Notes: generated by a model not told the origin, from the letters alone. A stretch of DNA of 64,000 bases from Vreelandella massiliensis (GCF_900155385.1 NZ_LT699744.1:96771-160770), one strand, 5' to 3'; numbered from the stretch's first letter, positions 1 through 8,716 are shown. A program made the numbers and translations.

Positions 1-104
1 TTGCATGCTATATTTTCTCCCACAAACTCCCGCAAAATTGATGACCAACGCAAACGATGACGCTGACGTTTACACGGTTTCTTCAAATCTCTATTAAACC
101 CACT

Positions 105-216
105 GTATAAGACGGTATGTAAGATAGTATCTAAGACCGTACTTGAACTCCTACTTGAGACCGTATCTAAGAGCGTACTTGAGTTCGTATTCAAGACAGT
201 ATCGTTGAGATGTATA
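105..216. repeat. Degenerate 12-bp tandem repeat array upstream of the sirtuin gene
   Basis: Eight consecutive 12-bp units run without a phase break from 115 to 210, with worn partial units on both sides. Units follow a pattern like GTATCTAAGACC or GTACTTGAGACC. The stretch is AT-richer than its surroundings. Because 12 is divisible by 3, an open frame on the + strand (67-231) spells four-residue repeats of the type V-S-K-T / V-L-E-T, but it has no ATG or GTG start, so I do not call it a gene. It could be a protein-binding array, a decayed satellite, or the tail of something further left. Function unknown. Confidence 0.7.
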
Positions 217-269
217 AAGCTTGCCTAGGGGCGAGCCTTCCACGCGCATAAAACAGTGGGAAAACATTG

Positions 270-1154
270 ATGCAGGTAGGGAAAGTTGTCGATACGCCAG
301 AGTCCACCGACGTTGAGCAGGCGGGCGATGCACTGGCGGCGTATATCGCCCGCCACCCGAAGCTCTGGGTGCTGACCGGCGCCGGGGTCAGCACCGATAG
401 CGGCATTCCCGACTATCGCGATGCCGATGGCCAGTGGAAGCGCTCGCCGCCGGTGCAACACGGTGATTTCATGGCCTCGGAAGCGGTACGCAAGCGCTAC
501 TGGGCGCGGGCGTTGGTGGGTTTTAAAGCCCTCAGCGACGCGCAGGTGAGCGGCGCGCACAAGGCGCTTGCCGCGCTTGAAACCATGGGCCATGTGGAAC
601 TTCTGGTCACCCAGAACGTCGACCGGCTGCACCAGCGCGCGGGTTCAAAGCGGGTGATTGACCTGCACGGCCGGGCAGATTTGGTCAAATGCATGGGCTG
701 CGGCTACCAGCTCATGCGTCACGCCATGCACGCCGAAATGGCGCGGCTCAATCCCGTCTTCGCGGCCTTGGATGCCGAGCACGCGCCGGATGGTGACGCC
801 GATCTGGAAGCCGACTTCAGCGCCTTTCAGGTAATGGACTGCCCGCGCTGCGGTGGCATCTTAAAGCCGGACGTCGTCTATTACGGCGACGTGGTGCCGC
901 CCGAGCGTCGCCGCGCCGCCGAGGAAGGGCTTTCCCGCGCGCAAGGCGTGCTCTGCGTGGGCACCTCATTAATGGTCTTTTCCGGCTACCGTTTCTGCCG
1001 TGCCGCCCACGATGCCGGGTTACCGCTGGCGTCGCTATCGCTTGGCGTCACCCGCGCTGATGCGATTTTAACCCACCGGTGGCGCGCGCCACTCACGCCG
1101 GTGCTAGAGCACGCGGTTAACGTGCTCGCGGCTCAGCGGGGGGAGGTGTCTTAG
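270..1154 (+). CDS. Sir2-family NAD-dependent protein deacylase
   Basis: Predicted cytosolic sirtuin that uses NAD+ to remove acyl groups from lysine. The 294-residue protein shows the family motifs in order: GAGVSTDSGIPDYRD near residue 40 (NAD binding), TQNVDRLH near 115 with the catalytic-type HG pair shortly after (LHGRADLV), two Cys-X2-Cys pairs (CMGC and CPRC) for a structural zinc, and VGTSLMV near the C-terminus. The arrangement resembles the SIRT4-like class. A TTG lies directly before the chosen ATG; the ribosome site is weak (GTGGGA). The 12-bp repeat array fills the DNA just upstream. It is followed by selO and dinB on the same strand. Substrates cannot be read from the sequence. 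Confidence 0.9.
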   Translation: MQVGKVVDTPESTDVEQAGDALAAYIARHPKLWVLTGAGVSTDSGIPDYRDADGQWKRSPPVQHGDFMASEAVRKRYWARALVGFKALSDAQVSGAHKALAALETMGHVELLVTQNVDRLHQRAGSKRVIDLHGRADLVKCMGCGYQLMRHAMHAEMARLNPVFAALDAEHAPDGDADLEADFSAFQVMDCPRCGGILKPDVVYYGDVVPPERRRAAEEGLSRAQGVLCVGTSLMVFSGYRFCRAAHDAGLPLASLSLGVTRADAILTHRWRAPLTPVLEHAVNVLAAQRGEVS

Positions 1155-1228
1155 GGTGGCCGCTAAAACCTGATTAAAATAGTCGGGTATTTTGCTATCC
1201 TACTCGCACAGCCAACGAGGAGGTCATC

Positions 1229-2675
1229 GTGCTCACCTTTGACACATCGTACACACGCTTGCCCGAGATGCTTTGGTCCGCCTGCCAGCCCACCGCGGTC
1301 AAGGCGCCCGAGTTGATAGCGTTTAACACCGATCTTGCCGCGAGCCTGGGTGCCCAAGAGCCGCCGGATGACGCAACGCTCGCCGCCTGGTTTAGCGGCA
1401 ACCAGCTGCCGCCGGGGGCGGAGCCGGTGGCGCTGGCTTACGCCGGGCATCAATTTGGGCACTTTGTCCCCCAGCTTGGCGATGGTCGCGCCGTGCTGCT
1501 CGGCGAAGTGGTCGACCCGCAAGGGCGTCGCCGCGATGTACAGCTAAAAGGCAGCGGTCGTACCCCCTACTCGCGTGGGGGGGATGGCCGCGCGCCGCTT
1601 GGGCCGGTACTGCGCGAATACCTGGTCAGCGAGGCGATGGCGGCCATGGGCGTGCCCACCACGCGTGCGCTGGCGGCGGTGACCGCGCCAGCTCGCAGAG
1701 CCGGGGGCTGTGCTCACTCGCGTGGCGGCGAGCCACATCCGCGTGGGCTCCTTCCAGTTTGCCGCCGTGCATCAGGATCACGCCGCGCTTAAGGCGCTGG
1801 CGGATTACGTGATCGAGCGCCACTACCCCGAACTCAAGGGGCTGGATTCACCCTATCTGGCGCTGTTTGAGGCGGTACTAAAGCGCCAGGCGCAGCTGGT
1901 GGCCAAGTGGATGAGCGTGGGCTTTATTCACGGCGTGATGAACACCGACAACATGAGTATCGCCGGGGAAACCATCGACTATGGCCCCTGCGCGTTCATG
2001 GAAGCCTTCGACCCCCAGAAAGTCTACAGCTCCATCGACGAAGGGCGCCGCTACGCCTTCTCTAATCAGCCGGTCATCGCTCAGTGGAACCTCGCCCGTT
2101 TTGTCGAGTGCCTACTGCCGCTGCTTGAAGGCGACCAAGACGCCCGCATCGAGCAGGCCACCGCCGTGCTGCGCCGCTTTAATGACACTTTTGACCCTGA
2201 GTGGGCGCGCATCAGCGCCGATAAGCTCGGGCTTGCCGAAGGCAGCGATCAGGCCGAGCCGATGATGGCCGCCCTACAAGCGCAGATGCAGCAAGGGCGC
2301 ATGGACATGACCGCGACGTTCGACGCGCTAACCCGCTACGCCAGTGAGCCGAGTGGGGAAAGCCGCGACGCGCTGCTGGCGCTGACACAAAAGCCCGAGG
2401 CGCTTGCGCCGTGGCTCGACGAGTGGCAGGGCGTACAGGTTGCCGGACAAAATGCAACGCGCCGGCAGGCGATGCGCCAGGCCAACCCGGTAGTGATTCC
2501 GCGCAACCACCGGGTGGCAGAGGTGATTCAAGCAGCACTTGATGGCGACTTTGCTCCCTTCCATGCTCTGCTGGCCGTGGTCACGCGCCCGTTCGACGAT
2601 ACGCCCGAGGCGCGGGAGTGGGCGCTACCGGCAAGCGAGCAGGAGCAGGTGCTGCGCACCTTCTGCGGCACTTGA
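1229..2675 (+). pseudogene. selO: Protein adenylyltransferase SelO (YdiU), frameshifted by a small deletion
   Basis: SelO is a pseudokinase-fold enzyme that transfers AMP to proteins. The N-terminal part reads in one frame from GTG 1229 (good site GAGGAGG) to about 1685 and includes [14 protein letters not shown] with the ATP-contacting Lys107. The rest reads in another frame, visible from about 1689 ([20 protein letters not shown]) to the stop at 2675, and includes HGVMNTDN and DYGP, the metal/catalytic region. In relatives the residues between VT and QLAEPG include a stretch like TGEPVYRE; here that DNA is replaced by about 4 nt, a net loss near 20 nt. Both halves are otherwise well conserved, so this is either a very recent lesion or a sequence/assembly fault. 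Without correction no complete SelO can be made. Confidence 0.85.
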
Positions 2676-2687
2676 TACACCACACCG

Positions 2688-3755
2688 ATGAAAGGGCGTG
2701 ACTGTTTGCCGCGTAAAATCATCCACTGCGACTGTGACTGCTTTTTTGCCGCCGTCGAGATGCGCGATAACCCTGCTCTCAGGGATATTCCCATTGCCAT
2801 CGGCGGCAGCGTCGAACAGCGCGGTGTGGTGGCCACCTGCAATTATCCCGCCCGAAAGTACGGCATTCATTCGGCCATGCCCATGGCGCAGGCGCTCAAG
2901 CGCTGCCCGCACCTTACCTTGGTGCGCGGTAACATGGCGACCTATAAAGCCGTCGCGCGGCAGGTGTTTGCCATCTATCGCGATGTGACCGAGCTGATAG
3001 AGCCGCTCTCGCTGGATGAGGCGTTTTTGGATGTCTCCGCGGTGACGCTCTATCAAGGCAGCGCCACGCGCATGGCCGAGGCGATTCGCGCCCGGGTGCA
3101 GCAGGAAGTGGGAATTACCGTCTCGGCGGGCGTGGCGCCCAACAAATTTCTGGCCAAAATCGCTAGTGATTGGCACAAACCCGACGGCCTCTGCGTGATC
3201 ACCCCGGCCGAGGTGGAGACGTTTGTGACCACGCTGCCGGTGACCAAGATTCATGGCGTGGGGCCGCGCACCGCCGAGAAGCTGCATGCACTGGGGATTC
3301 ACACCTGTGCCGATGTGCGTAAGCGTCCGCTGACCGAGCTGGTCGAGCAGTTTGGCCGCTTTGGAAAGCGCCTACATGAGCTCAGTTATGGCCACGATGA
3401 GCGCCCGGTGAAAACCCAGCGCGAGCGCAAATCGGTGAGCACCGAGCAGACCTACCCGCAGGATCTACCCACGCTTGACGCCTGCCGCGACGCACTGCCC
3501 GAGCTGATCGCTGACTTGGAGCGCCGCTACGCACGACTGGACCCCGCGCCCGCGGTACGCGGCGTGATGGTCAAAGTAAAGTTCAACGACTTCACCCAAA
3601 CCACCGTGGAGCATGCCGACCCGGCGCCCGATACGGCGCAGTTTGAGGCACTGCTCAAGGTCGGCTGGCAGCGCGGCAAGCGCCCGGTGCGTCTTATCGG
3701 CGTGGGTTACCGGTTGGCACAAGCGCCGCCGGAAACCCAGCTGTCGCTTTTTTAA
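2688..3755 (+). CDS. dinB: DNA polymerase IV (Y-family translesion polymerase)
   Basis: Error-prone polymerase that bypasses DNA lesions. The palm carries the catalytic acidic residues in HCDCDCFF (Asp15; Phe20 is the expected steric gate) and SLDEAFLDV (Asp110, Glu111). A helix-hairpin-helix thumb region (ITKIHGVGPRTAEKL-like) and a little-finger domain follow. The C-terminus ends QLSLF, a beta-clamp binding motif. Length 355 matches the family. Start is ATG 2688; a TTG seven codons in (LPRKIIH) would give the usual E. coli-like N-terminus and is an alternative. Only 12 nt separate it from selO, so it may be co-transcribed. I see no LexA box in the adjacent DNA, unlike recA in this window. 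Confidence 0.95.
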   Translation: MKGRDCLPRKIIHCDCDCFFAAVEMRDNPALRDIPIAIGGSVEQRGVVATCNYPARKYGIHSAMPMAQALKRCPHLTLVRGNMATYKAVARQVFAIYRDVTELIEPLSLDEAFLDVSAVTLYQGSATRMAEAIRARVQQEVGITVSAGVAPNKFLAKIASDWHKPDGLCVITPAEVETFVTTLPVTKIHGVGPRTAEKLHALGIHTCADVRKRPLTELVEQFGRFGKRLHELSYGHDERPVKTQRERKSVSTEQTYPQDLPTLDACRDALPELIADLERRYARLDPAPAVRGVMVKVKFNDFTQTTVEHADPAPDTAQFEALLKVGWQRGKRPVRLIGVGYRLAQAPPETQLSLF

Positions 3756-3774
3756 TCACTTTTTACATACCTGC

Positions 3775-3841
3775 CCTTCGACAGGCTCAGGGCGAACGGT
3801 ACTGTAAAAAGCCAATCCGCTCATCCTGAGCTTGTCGAAGG
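3775..3841. repeat. Intergenic palindrome of the CCTTCGACA-GCTCAGG type
   Basis: Left arm 3775-3791 (CCTTCGACAGGCTCAGG) is the reverse complement of right arm 3825-3841 apart from one G/U-compatible position, with a 33-nt centre. The same motif recurs in degenerate, single-arm form at 35554-35578 between fdxA and mutS. I recall very similar sequences as dispersed intergenic repeats in many proteobacteria. In RNA it would form a 17-bp stem, possibly protecting the 3' end of the dinB message. Confidence 0.75.
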
Positions 3842-3912
3842 ACGATATTCGCCACCATTGACGCTTGGAGCGCGTCGCGTTAAAACGAGTGTATGAAAAT
3901 GATGCAATCACA

Positions 3913-4743
3913 ATGCCCTATAACGATAAGAGCCTGCCCATGATCAGAGCTTCGTCGCGCCCGCGGCTGGTGTTTGCCCACGCCAACGGCTTTCCCGGCC
4001 TGAGTTACAAGAGCCTGTTGGCCCCCTTAAGCGATCAGTTTGACCTGCACCCCATCGACCGGCTGGGGCACCACCCGGACTACCCGGTGAACGCCAACTG
4101 GGCCAATCTGGTCGAGGAGGTGCTGGCGGCGCTACCGGAAAGCGAAGCGCCGGTATTTGGTGTGGGTCACTCGCTGGGGGGTACGCTGATGGCGATGGCG
4201 GCGGCAAAGCGCCCTGAGCGCTTTGCGGGGGTGGTCATGCTCGCCCCGCCGCTCATGCTCGGCGTGGATGCATGGGCCATGAAAGCGGCCAAGCGCTTTG
4301 GCTTTATTGATCGCATTACGCCGGCGGGGAAAAACCAAGGGCGGCGCACGGGGTGGCCCAGCCGCGAGGCGATGGCGATGTACCTGCGCCGTCGCGGGCT
4401 ATTTCGCCGTTTTACGCCGGAGGCCCTCAACGACTATATTGAAGCGGGCACCCGTGAACTGGACGATGGCCGCGCTGAGCTGACGTTCGACCCGGGCATC
4501 GAAGTGGACATTTTTCGTCATCTGCCAGACCATCTCACGCGCCTACCCAAGCGGCTCCGGGTGCCGGTCAGCGTGGTCGCGGGAAAGGATTCGGACTTGC
4601 TCACGCCAAAGCGGATCCAGCGCCTAAAACGCAATGGGTTGCGCGTCGAAACGGTGCCGGGCACGCATATGTTCCCCATGGAACACCCGGAGGAGACGCG
4701 GGCGGCAATACGCGCTGCCTGGCGGCAGATGACGCCATCATAA
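3913..4743 (+). CDS. Alpha/beta hydrolase
   Basis: Soluble alpha/beta-hydrolase fold protein of about 276 residues with unknown substrate. It shows the oxyanion-side motif FAHANGFPG near residue 21, the nucleophile elbow GHSLGG (Ser87), an acidic residue region after VPVSVVAGKDSD, and a C-terminal histidine in GTHMFPMEHP. The open frame extends upstream to a TTG at 3865, but that segment overlaps the palindromic intergenic repeat and has no ribosome site, so ATG 3913 or ATG 3940 is more plausible. It lies 9 nt ahead of a small YkoF-like gene. The cap region is rich in Arg and Lys. Similar proteins are annotated only as hydrolases. Confidence 0.75.
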   Translation: MPYNDKSLPMIRASSRPRLVFAHANGFPGLSYKSLLAPLSDQFDLHPIDRLGHHPDYPVNANWANLVEEVLAALPESEAPVFGVGHSLGGTLMAMAAAKRPERFAGVVMLAPPLMLGVDAWAMKAAKRFGFIDRITPAGKNQGRRTGWPSREAMAMYLRRRGLFRRFTPEALNDYIEAGTRELDDGRAELTFDPGIEVDIFRHLPDHLTRLPKRLRVPVSVVAGKDSDLLTPKRIQRLKRNGLRVETVPGTHMFPMEHPEETRAAIRAAWRQMTPS

Positions 4744-4752
4744 GGAGGCACT

Positions 4753-5007
4753 ATGTATCTCTCCGTACAGCTTAGCTACTACCCCCTCGCCGATGATTTC
4801 AAACCGCCGATCAAAGAGGTGGTGACCAAACTCCAAGCCTCGGGGCTAGAGGTGTACCCTAACCGCATGAGCACGCAGGTATTCGGTGAGTTCGACGCCG
4901 TGATGGGCGCGCTTTCCGAGGTGATGAAGTGGTCGTTTGAGACCTACGGCAAGGCGGTATTCGTGGCCAACTTTCTCCAAGGCGACCGCCGCCCCAAGGA
5001 CGCATAA
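4753..5007 (+). CDS. YkoF/MTH1187-family small protein (possible thiamine-type ligand binder)
   Basis: An 84-residue cytosolic protein preceded by a strong ribosome site (AAGGAGGC). The start (YLSVQLSYYPLAD), the middle (GLEVYPNRMSTQVFGEFD) and the end resemble single-domain members of the YkoF-related / DUF77 family, which form ferredoxin-like folds and in some cases bind thiamine or hydroxymethylpyrimidine. No thi gene or TPP-riboswitch-like element is nearby, so a vitamin role is only a family-based guess. It follows the alpha/beta hydrolase by 9 nt, suggesting one transcript. Confidence 0.7.
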   Translation: MYLSVQLSYYPLADDFKPPIKEVVTKLQASGLEVYPNRMSTQVFGEFDAVMGALSEVMKWSFETYGKAVFVANFLQGDRRPKDA

Positions 5008-5029
5008 ACACACAGCACATCAAAACAAA

Positions 5030-5057
5030 AACGCCGCCCGGGTGGCCGGGCGGCGTT
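5030..5057 (-). terminator. Rho-independent terminator of gabT
   Basis: Perfect 12-bp arms (AACGCCGCCCGG at 5030-5041 and its complement at 5046-5057) with a 4-nt loop. Read on the minus strand the stem is followed by a T-rich run (complement of CAAAACAAAA), so it ends the gabT transcript. It sits 22 nt past the stop of the convergent YkoF-like gene and may serve both sides. Confidence 0.85.
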
Positions 5058-5092
5058 GAAAAAGCGCTAACCGATGGGGTTAGGCCTAGGGG

Positions 5093-6364
5093 TTAGGTCA
5101 GCTCGTCGAGGCAGGCTTCGACGATATCCAAGCCTTCATTGAGCACACTGTCTTCGATGGTCACCGGCATCAAGAAACGGATGGTGTTGCCGTAGAGACC
5201 GCAGGAGAGCAGGATGAGCCCCTTCTCGCGGGCCTTACCGCACAGCTTGGCGGCAAGCTCCGGGTCGGGCGTGTGGTGGTCATCTTTGACCAACTCGAAC
5301 GCGGCCATGGCACCCATGTTGCGCCCGTTATCCACGCAGGTGAACTTGTCTTCCCAGCCGCCGAAGCGTTGGGCGAGCTTCTCACCGAGCGCTTGGCTTT
5401 TTTCCAGAATGTTCTCTTCTTCGAACACTTCCATCACGGCCAGGGCCGCGGCGCAGGCGGTGGGGCTGCCGGTGTAGGTGCCGCCCAGCGAGTTACCGCC
5501 CGAGGCGTCCATGTGCTTGTCGGTGCCCACGACCGCGGAGATCGGCATGCCGTCGGCCATGGATTTCGCCATGGTGATCAGATCCGGTTCGACACCGCTG
5601 TGCTCGATGGCGAACATCTTGCCGGTACGGCCAAAGCCCGACTGCACCTCGTCGATGATCATCAACATGCCGTGCTCGTCGCAGATCTCGCGGATTTTCT
5701 CCAAGAAGCTTTTCGAGGCGGGGTAGAAGCCACCTTCGCCGAGCACCGGCTCAAGAATGATCGCCGCGGTGTCCTTGGGGTTGGCGTCGGTCTTGAGCGC
5801 CATTTTGAGGCCACGAATGGCTTCGTCTTCGCTGACGCCGTGATACGGCACCGGATAGGGCGCGCGGAAGACGTTGCCCGGCATGGGGCCAAAATCGGTG
5901 GCGTAGGGCGCGACTTTACCGTTCATCGCCATGGTGAAGAGCGTGCGGCCGTGATAGCCGCCGTCAAAGCAGATGACGTTGGAGCGACCGGTGGCGGCGC
6001 GGGCGACTTTCACCGCGTTTTCCAGCGCTTCGGCGCCGGAGTTGGCCAGCATGACCTTGGCATGCCCGCGCACCGGCGTAATCTGGCTGAGCTTTTCGGC
6101 TACTTTTACGTAGCCTTCATAAGGCATCACCGTTTGACAGGTGTGCATCACTTTATCCAGCTGCGCTTTCACCGCCGCGACCACCTTGGGGTGGCGATGG
6201 CCGATATTGAGCACGCCGATGCCGCCGGCGAAGTCGATAAAGCGGTTGCCGTCGGCGTCCCACACTTCGGCGTTTTCCGCGCGATCAGCGAAGGCCGTGG
6301 CGGGGCTTGCCGCACCCGCGGCGACGTATTTTTGTTTAAGTTCGTTAAGCTCTGCGTTACTCAT
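5093..6364 (-). CDS. gabT: 4-aminobutyrate aminotransferase
   Basis: PLP-dependent class III aminotransferase that converts 4-aminobutyrate plus 2-oxoglutarate to succinate semialdehyde plus glutamate; enzymes of this family also accept 5-aminovalerate. The 423-residue protein starts MSNAELNELKQKY behind a clear ribosome site (AAGGAGTCAC); an upstream in-frame start at 6430 adds 22 residues with no such site. Visible motifs: the glycine-rich PLP phosphate region NSGAEALENAVKVAR, IIDEVQSGFGRTG with the cofactor-binding Asp, and AKSMADGMP carrying the Schiff-base Lys. No gabD or gabP is adjacent. The neighbour on the same strand is a diguanylate cyclase, and lhgO lies beyond it. Confidence 0.93.
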   Translation of the reverse strand: MSNAELNELKQKYVAAGAASPATAFADRAENAEVWDADGNRFIDFAGGIGVLNIGHRHPKVVAAVKAQLDKVMHTCQTVMPYEGYVKVAEKLSQITPVRGHAKVMLANSGAEALENAVKVARAATGRSNVICFDGGYHGRTLFTMAMNGKVAPYATDFGPMPGNVFRAPYPVPYHGVSEDEAIRGLKMALKTDANPKDTAAIILEPVLGEGGFYPASKSFLEKIREICDEHGMLMIIDEVQSGFGRTGKMFAIEHSGVEPDLITMAKSMADGMPISAVVGTDKHMDASGGNSLGGTYTGSPTACAAALAVMEVFEEENILEKSQALGEKLAQRFGGWEDKFTCVDNGRNMGAMAAFELVKDDHHTPDPELAAKLCGKAREKGLILLSCGLYGNTIRFLMPVTIEDSVLNEGLDIVEACLDELT

Positions 6365-6454
6365 TGTGACTCCTTCAATGGGTGACGTATGAGTGAGGGG
6401 CGTTGAGCAAATAACGCCCGAGTATGACATGCCTTAAGCATAGCGCGTAAAACG

Positions 6455-7393
6455 CTAAGATACCTCCTCGGCCATCATAGCGCGGTTACGTCCGGCCTGC
6501 TTGGCCGCGTACATGGCCTTGTCGGCGCGATCCAAAAGCTGCGTGGAGGAGCTTTCCCGGTAGCTTGCGACACCAGCGGAGAGCGTAACAGGCAGCGCGT
6601 GTTCCGTCATGGACGTTTCGGCGACGCACTGGCGTAGGCGCTCGGCGGCCTGGTAGGCCGAGGCGGCGCTGACTTCGGGCATGATGATTAAAAACTCCTC
6701 ACCGCCTAACCGCACGAGAAAATCCGGCGAGCGAATCTCTTTCGCCATCAGCTGGGTCATCTCTTGGAGCACCTCATCGCCGACGCTATGACCGTAGGTG
6801 TCGTTGATATGTTTGAACTTGTCCAAATCGTACATCATCACGCTCAACTCATTGCCGTAGCGTTTGCAGCGCTCTAGCTCCTGCTCCAAGCGCTGCAGTC
6901 CGGCGCGACGGTTAAAAATGCCGGTGAGCTGATCGTGGTGGGCCAGATAATCCAAGCGCTCGTTGGCTTGTTTTAACTGCTCTTCAAGGCGTTTGCGGCT
7001 GGTGATATCCACCACGTAGGTGACTTTACGCGGCGCGCCGTCATCGCCGTGAACGCGGGCGGCTTCGGCGATGATGGTGCGCGTTTCGCCGTTTTTACAC
7101 CGCACTTCCCACTCTTGGCGGAGCTCAATGTCATCGCCGGCAATAAACGTATCGTGCATTTGGCTAAGCTGGTCGCGATAGGCTTTGGGGACAACCAGGG
7201 TGAAGTGCTGGCCGATAAGCTCCTCTTTTTCATAGCCGTAAAACGCGCAGTAGGCGGGATTGACCATCTCAAAGTTGCCGTTGGCATCGGTAATGCAGAT
7301 GCCGATCGGGGCGGCATTGATCACATTTGCCGTGTCGCGCGGCGACAGGGCGATCAGGTGCTGAAACGGATCAGCGGTGCGGCGCTCGGCCAT
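6455..7393 (-). CDS. PAS-GGDEF diguanylate cyclase
   Basis: Predicted soluble enzyme that makes cyclic di-GMP from two GTP. An N-terminal PAS domain with PAC tail (residues about 20-138, ITDANGNFEMVNPAYCAFYGY) senses an unknown signal; a short coiled helix (KRLEEQLKQANERL) leads into the GGDEF domain (about 150-310). The active site reads GGEEF at residues 230-234 and a canonical inhibitory I-site RSPD (221-224) sits exactly five residues upstream, so catalysis and product inhibition should both be intact. No transmembrane segment or EAL domain. ATG 7393 follows AGGAG. It lies between gabT (same strand, 90 nt) and lhgO (divergent). Confidence 0.93.
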   Translation of the reverse strand: MAERRTADPFQHLIALSPRDTANVINAAPIGICITDANGNFEMVNPAYCAFYGYEKEELIGQHFTLVVPKAYRDQLSQMHDTFIAGDDIELRQEWEVRCKNGETRTIIAEAARVHGDDGAPRKVTYVVDITSRKRLEEQLKQANERLDYLAHHDQLTGIFNRRAGLQRLEQELERCKRYGNELSVMMYDLDKFKHINDTYGHSVGDEVLQEMTQLMAKEIRSPDFLVRLGGEEFLIIMPEVSAASAYQAAERLRQCVAETSMTEHALPVTLSAGVASYRESSSTQLLDRADKAMYAAKQAGRNRAMMAEEVS

Positions 7394-7494
7394 CTGGCTC
7401 TCCTGTTTTGTAAGCCACGTCTAGGCTGATGCCGACGGGCAATCAATGATACAACATAGAGCGCTTATCGCGGCCGTTTCAACAGGAGGTGGGT

Positions 7495-8703
7495 ATGTGG
7501 GATGTGGTGATCGTTGGCGGAGGCATCTTAGGCATGTCCACCGCCATGCAGCTTAAGCAGGCCTACCCGGATAAACGCATGGTCGTGGTGGAGAAAGAGC
7601 GCGGCCCTGCCCAGCATCAAAGCGGGCACAATAGCGGCGTGATTCACGCGGGCGTCTACTACGCGCCGGACAGTCTGAAAGCGCGCTTCTGCTTGGAGGG
7701 TAATCGCGCCACCAAAGCGTTCTGCGACCAGCACGGCGTGGCGTACAACACCTGCGGGAAACTCTTGGTCGCGACCAACGCGGTGGAAGAAAAACGCATG
7801 CAAGCGCTTTGGGAGCGCATCACTCAAAACGGCCTTGAGCGGGAGTGGCTCACTGCCGAGGCGCTGGCCGAGCGAGAACCCCATATCACCGGGGTGGCGG
7901 GGATTTTTGTGCCCTCAAGCGGCATCGTTGACTACGCCGAGGTGACTCGCGCCATGGCCGCCGAGTTTGAGCGTCTAGGGGGCGAAGTGCGCTACGGTCA
8001 CTGTGTCACGGCCCTGGACGAGCGCCGCGATGAGGTGGTCGTCACCACCGAGACAGACGAAGGCGAGGCGTCATTCAGCGGGCGCTATCTGGTGACGTGC
8101 TCGGGGCTAATGGCGGATCGCGTGATTCGGCTTTTAGGGCAGGACCCCGGCTTCACCATCTGTCCGTTTCGCGGCGAGTATTACGTGCTCCCCGAAACGC
8201 ATAACGCCATCGTAAACCATTTGATCTACCCCATACCCGACCCGGCGATGCCGTTTCTGGGCGTGCATTTGACGCGCATGATCGATGGCAGCGTCACTGT
8301 CGGCCCCAACGCGGTGCTCGCGTTCAAACGCGAGGGGTATCGCAAACGCGATGTGTCGCTTAGCGATATGCGCGAGATGCTGGCCCATCCGGGCATACGC
8401 CGGGTGCTGGCCAAGCACGCCAAGGCGGGGCTTTTTGAAATGAAAAACTCGCTTTTCAAACGCGCTTATCTCGCCCAGGTGCAGAAGTACTGCCCAAGCC
8501 TTGCGCTGGACGATTTGAAGCCCTACCCGGCGGGCGTGCGCGCTCAGGCGGTGTCCCACGAGGGTAAATTGGTGGATGACTTTCTGTTTGTGAACACCCG
8601 TCGCACGGTCAATGTGGGTAACGCACCGTCGCCCGCGGCCACTTCGGCGCTGCCGATCGGCGCGCATATCGTCAAAGAGGTAAAAACGCTGATCGATGCC
8701 TAG
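7495..8703 (+). CDS. lhgO: L-2-hydroxyglutarate oxidase
   Basis: FAD-dependent enzyme that oxidises L-2-hydroxyglutarate to 2-oxoglutarate and passes electrons to quinone. The 402-residue protein opens with an FAD Rossmann motif (VIVGGGILGMSTA) and contains the family signature around GVYYAPDSLKARFCLEGN, a PFRGEYYVL segment and SPAATSALPIGAHI near the C-terminus. ATG 7495 is chosen because AGGAGG lies five bases before it; the upstream GTG 7489 overlaps that site. In E. coli lhgO is linked to csiD and gabDT for glutarate breakdown; here gabT is close but on the other strand, and csiD is not in the window. Ends 13 nt from a convergent permease gene. Confidence 0.92.
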   Translation: MWDVVIVGGGILGMSTAMQLKQAYPDKRMVVVEKERGPAQHQSGHNSGVIHAGVYYAPDSLKARFCLEGNRATKAFCDQHGVAYNTCGKLLVATNAVEEKRMQALWERITQNGLEREWLTAEALAEREPHITGVAGIFVPSSGIVDYAEVTRAMAAEFERLGGEVRYGHCVTALDERRDEVVVTTETDEGEASFSGRYLVTCSGLMADRVIRLLGQDPGFTICPFRGEYYVLPETHNAIVNHLIYPIPDPAMPFLGVHLTRMIDGSVTVGPNAVLAFKREGYRKRDVSLSDMREMLAHPGIRRVLAKHAKAGLFEMKNSLFKRAYLAQVQKYCPSLALDDLKPYPAGVRAQAVSHEGKLVDDFLFVNTRRTVNVGNAPSPAATSALPIGAHIVKEVKTLIDA

Positions 8704-8716
8704 CTCTTGGCGCCGG

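Noticed and set aside
105..216. CRISPR array
   Set aside because: Units are contiguous with no unique spacers, and no cas genes are present.
67..231. Open + frame through the 12-bp array encoding V-x-K-T repeats
   Set aside because: No ATG, GTG or well-placed TTG start and no ribosome site; may only be a by-product of a repeat length divisible by three.
2600..2700. LexA box for dinB
   Set aside because: I find no CTG-N10-CAG near the dinB start; SOS control of dinB is not supported here.
5273..6385. 370-codon open frame on the + strand opposite gabT
   Set aside because: It is a shadow of GC-rich codon use; composition is rich in His, Gly and Arg, and gabT on the other strand matches its family over the full length.
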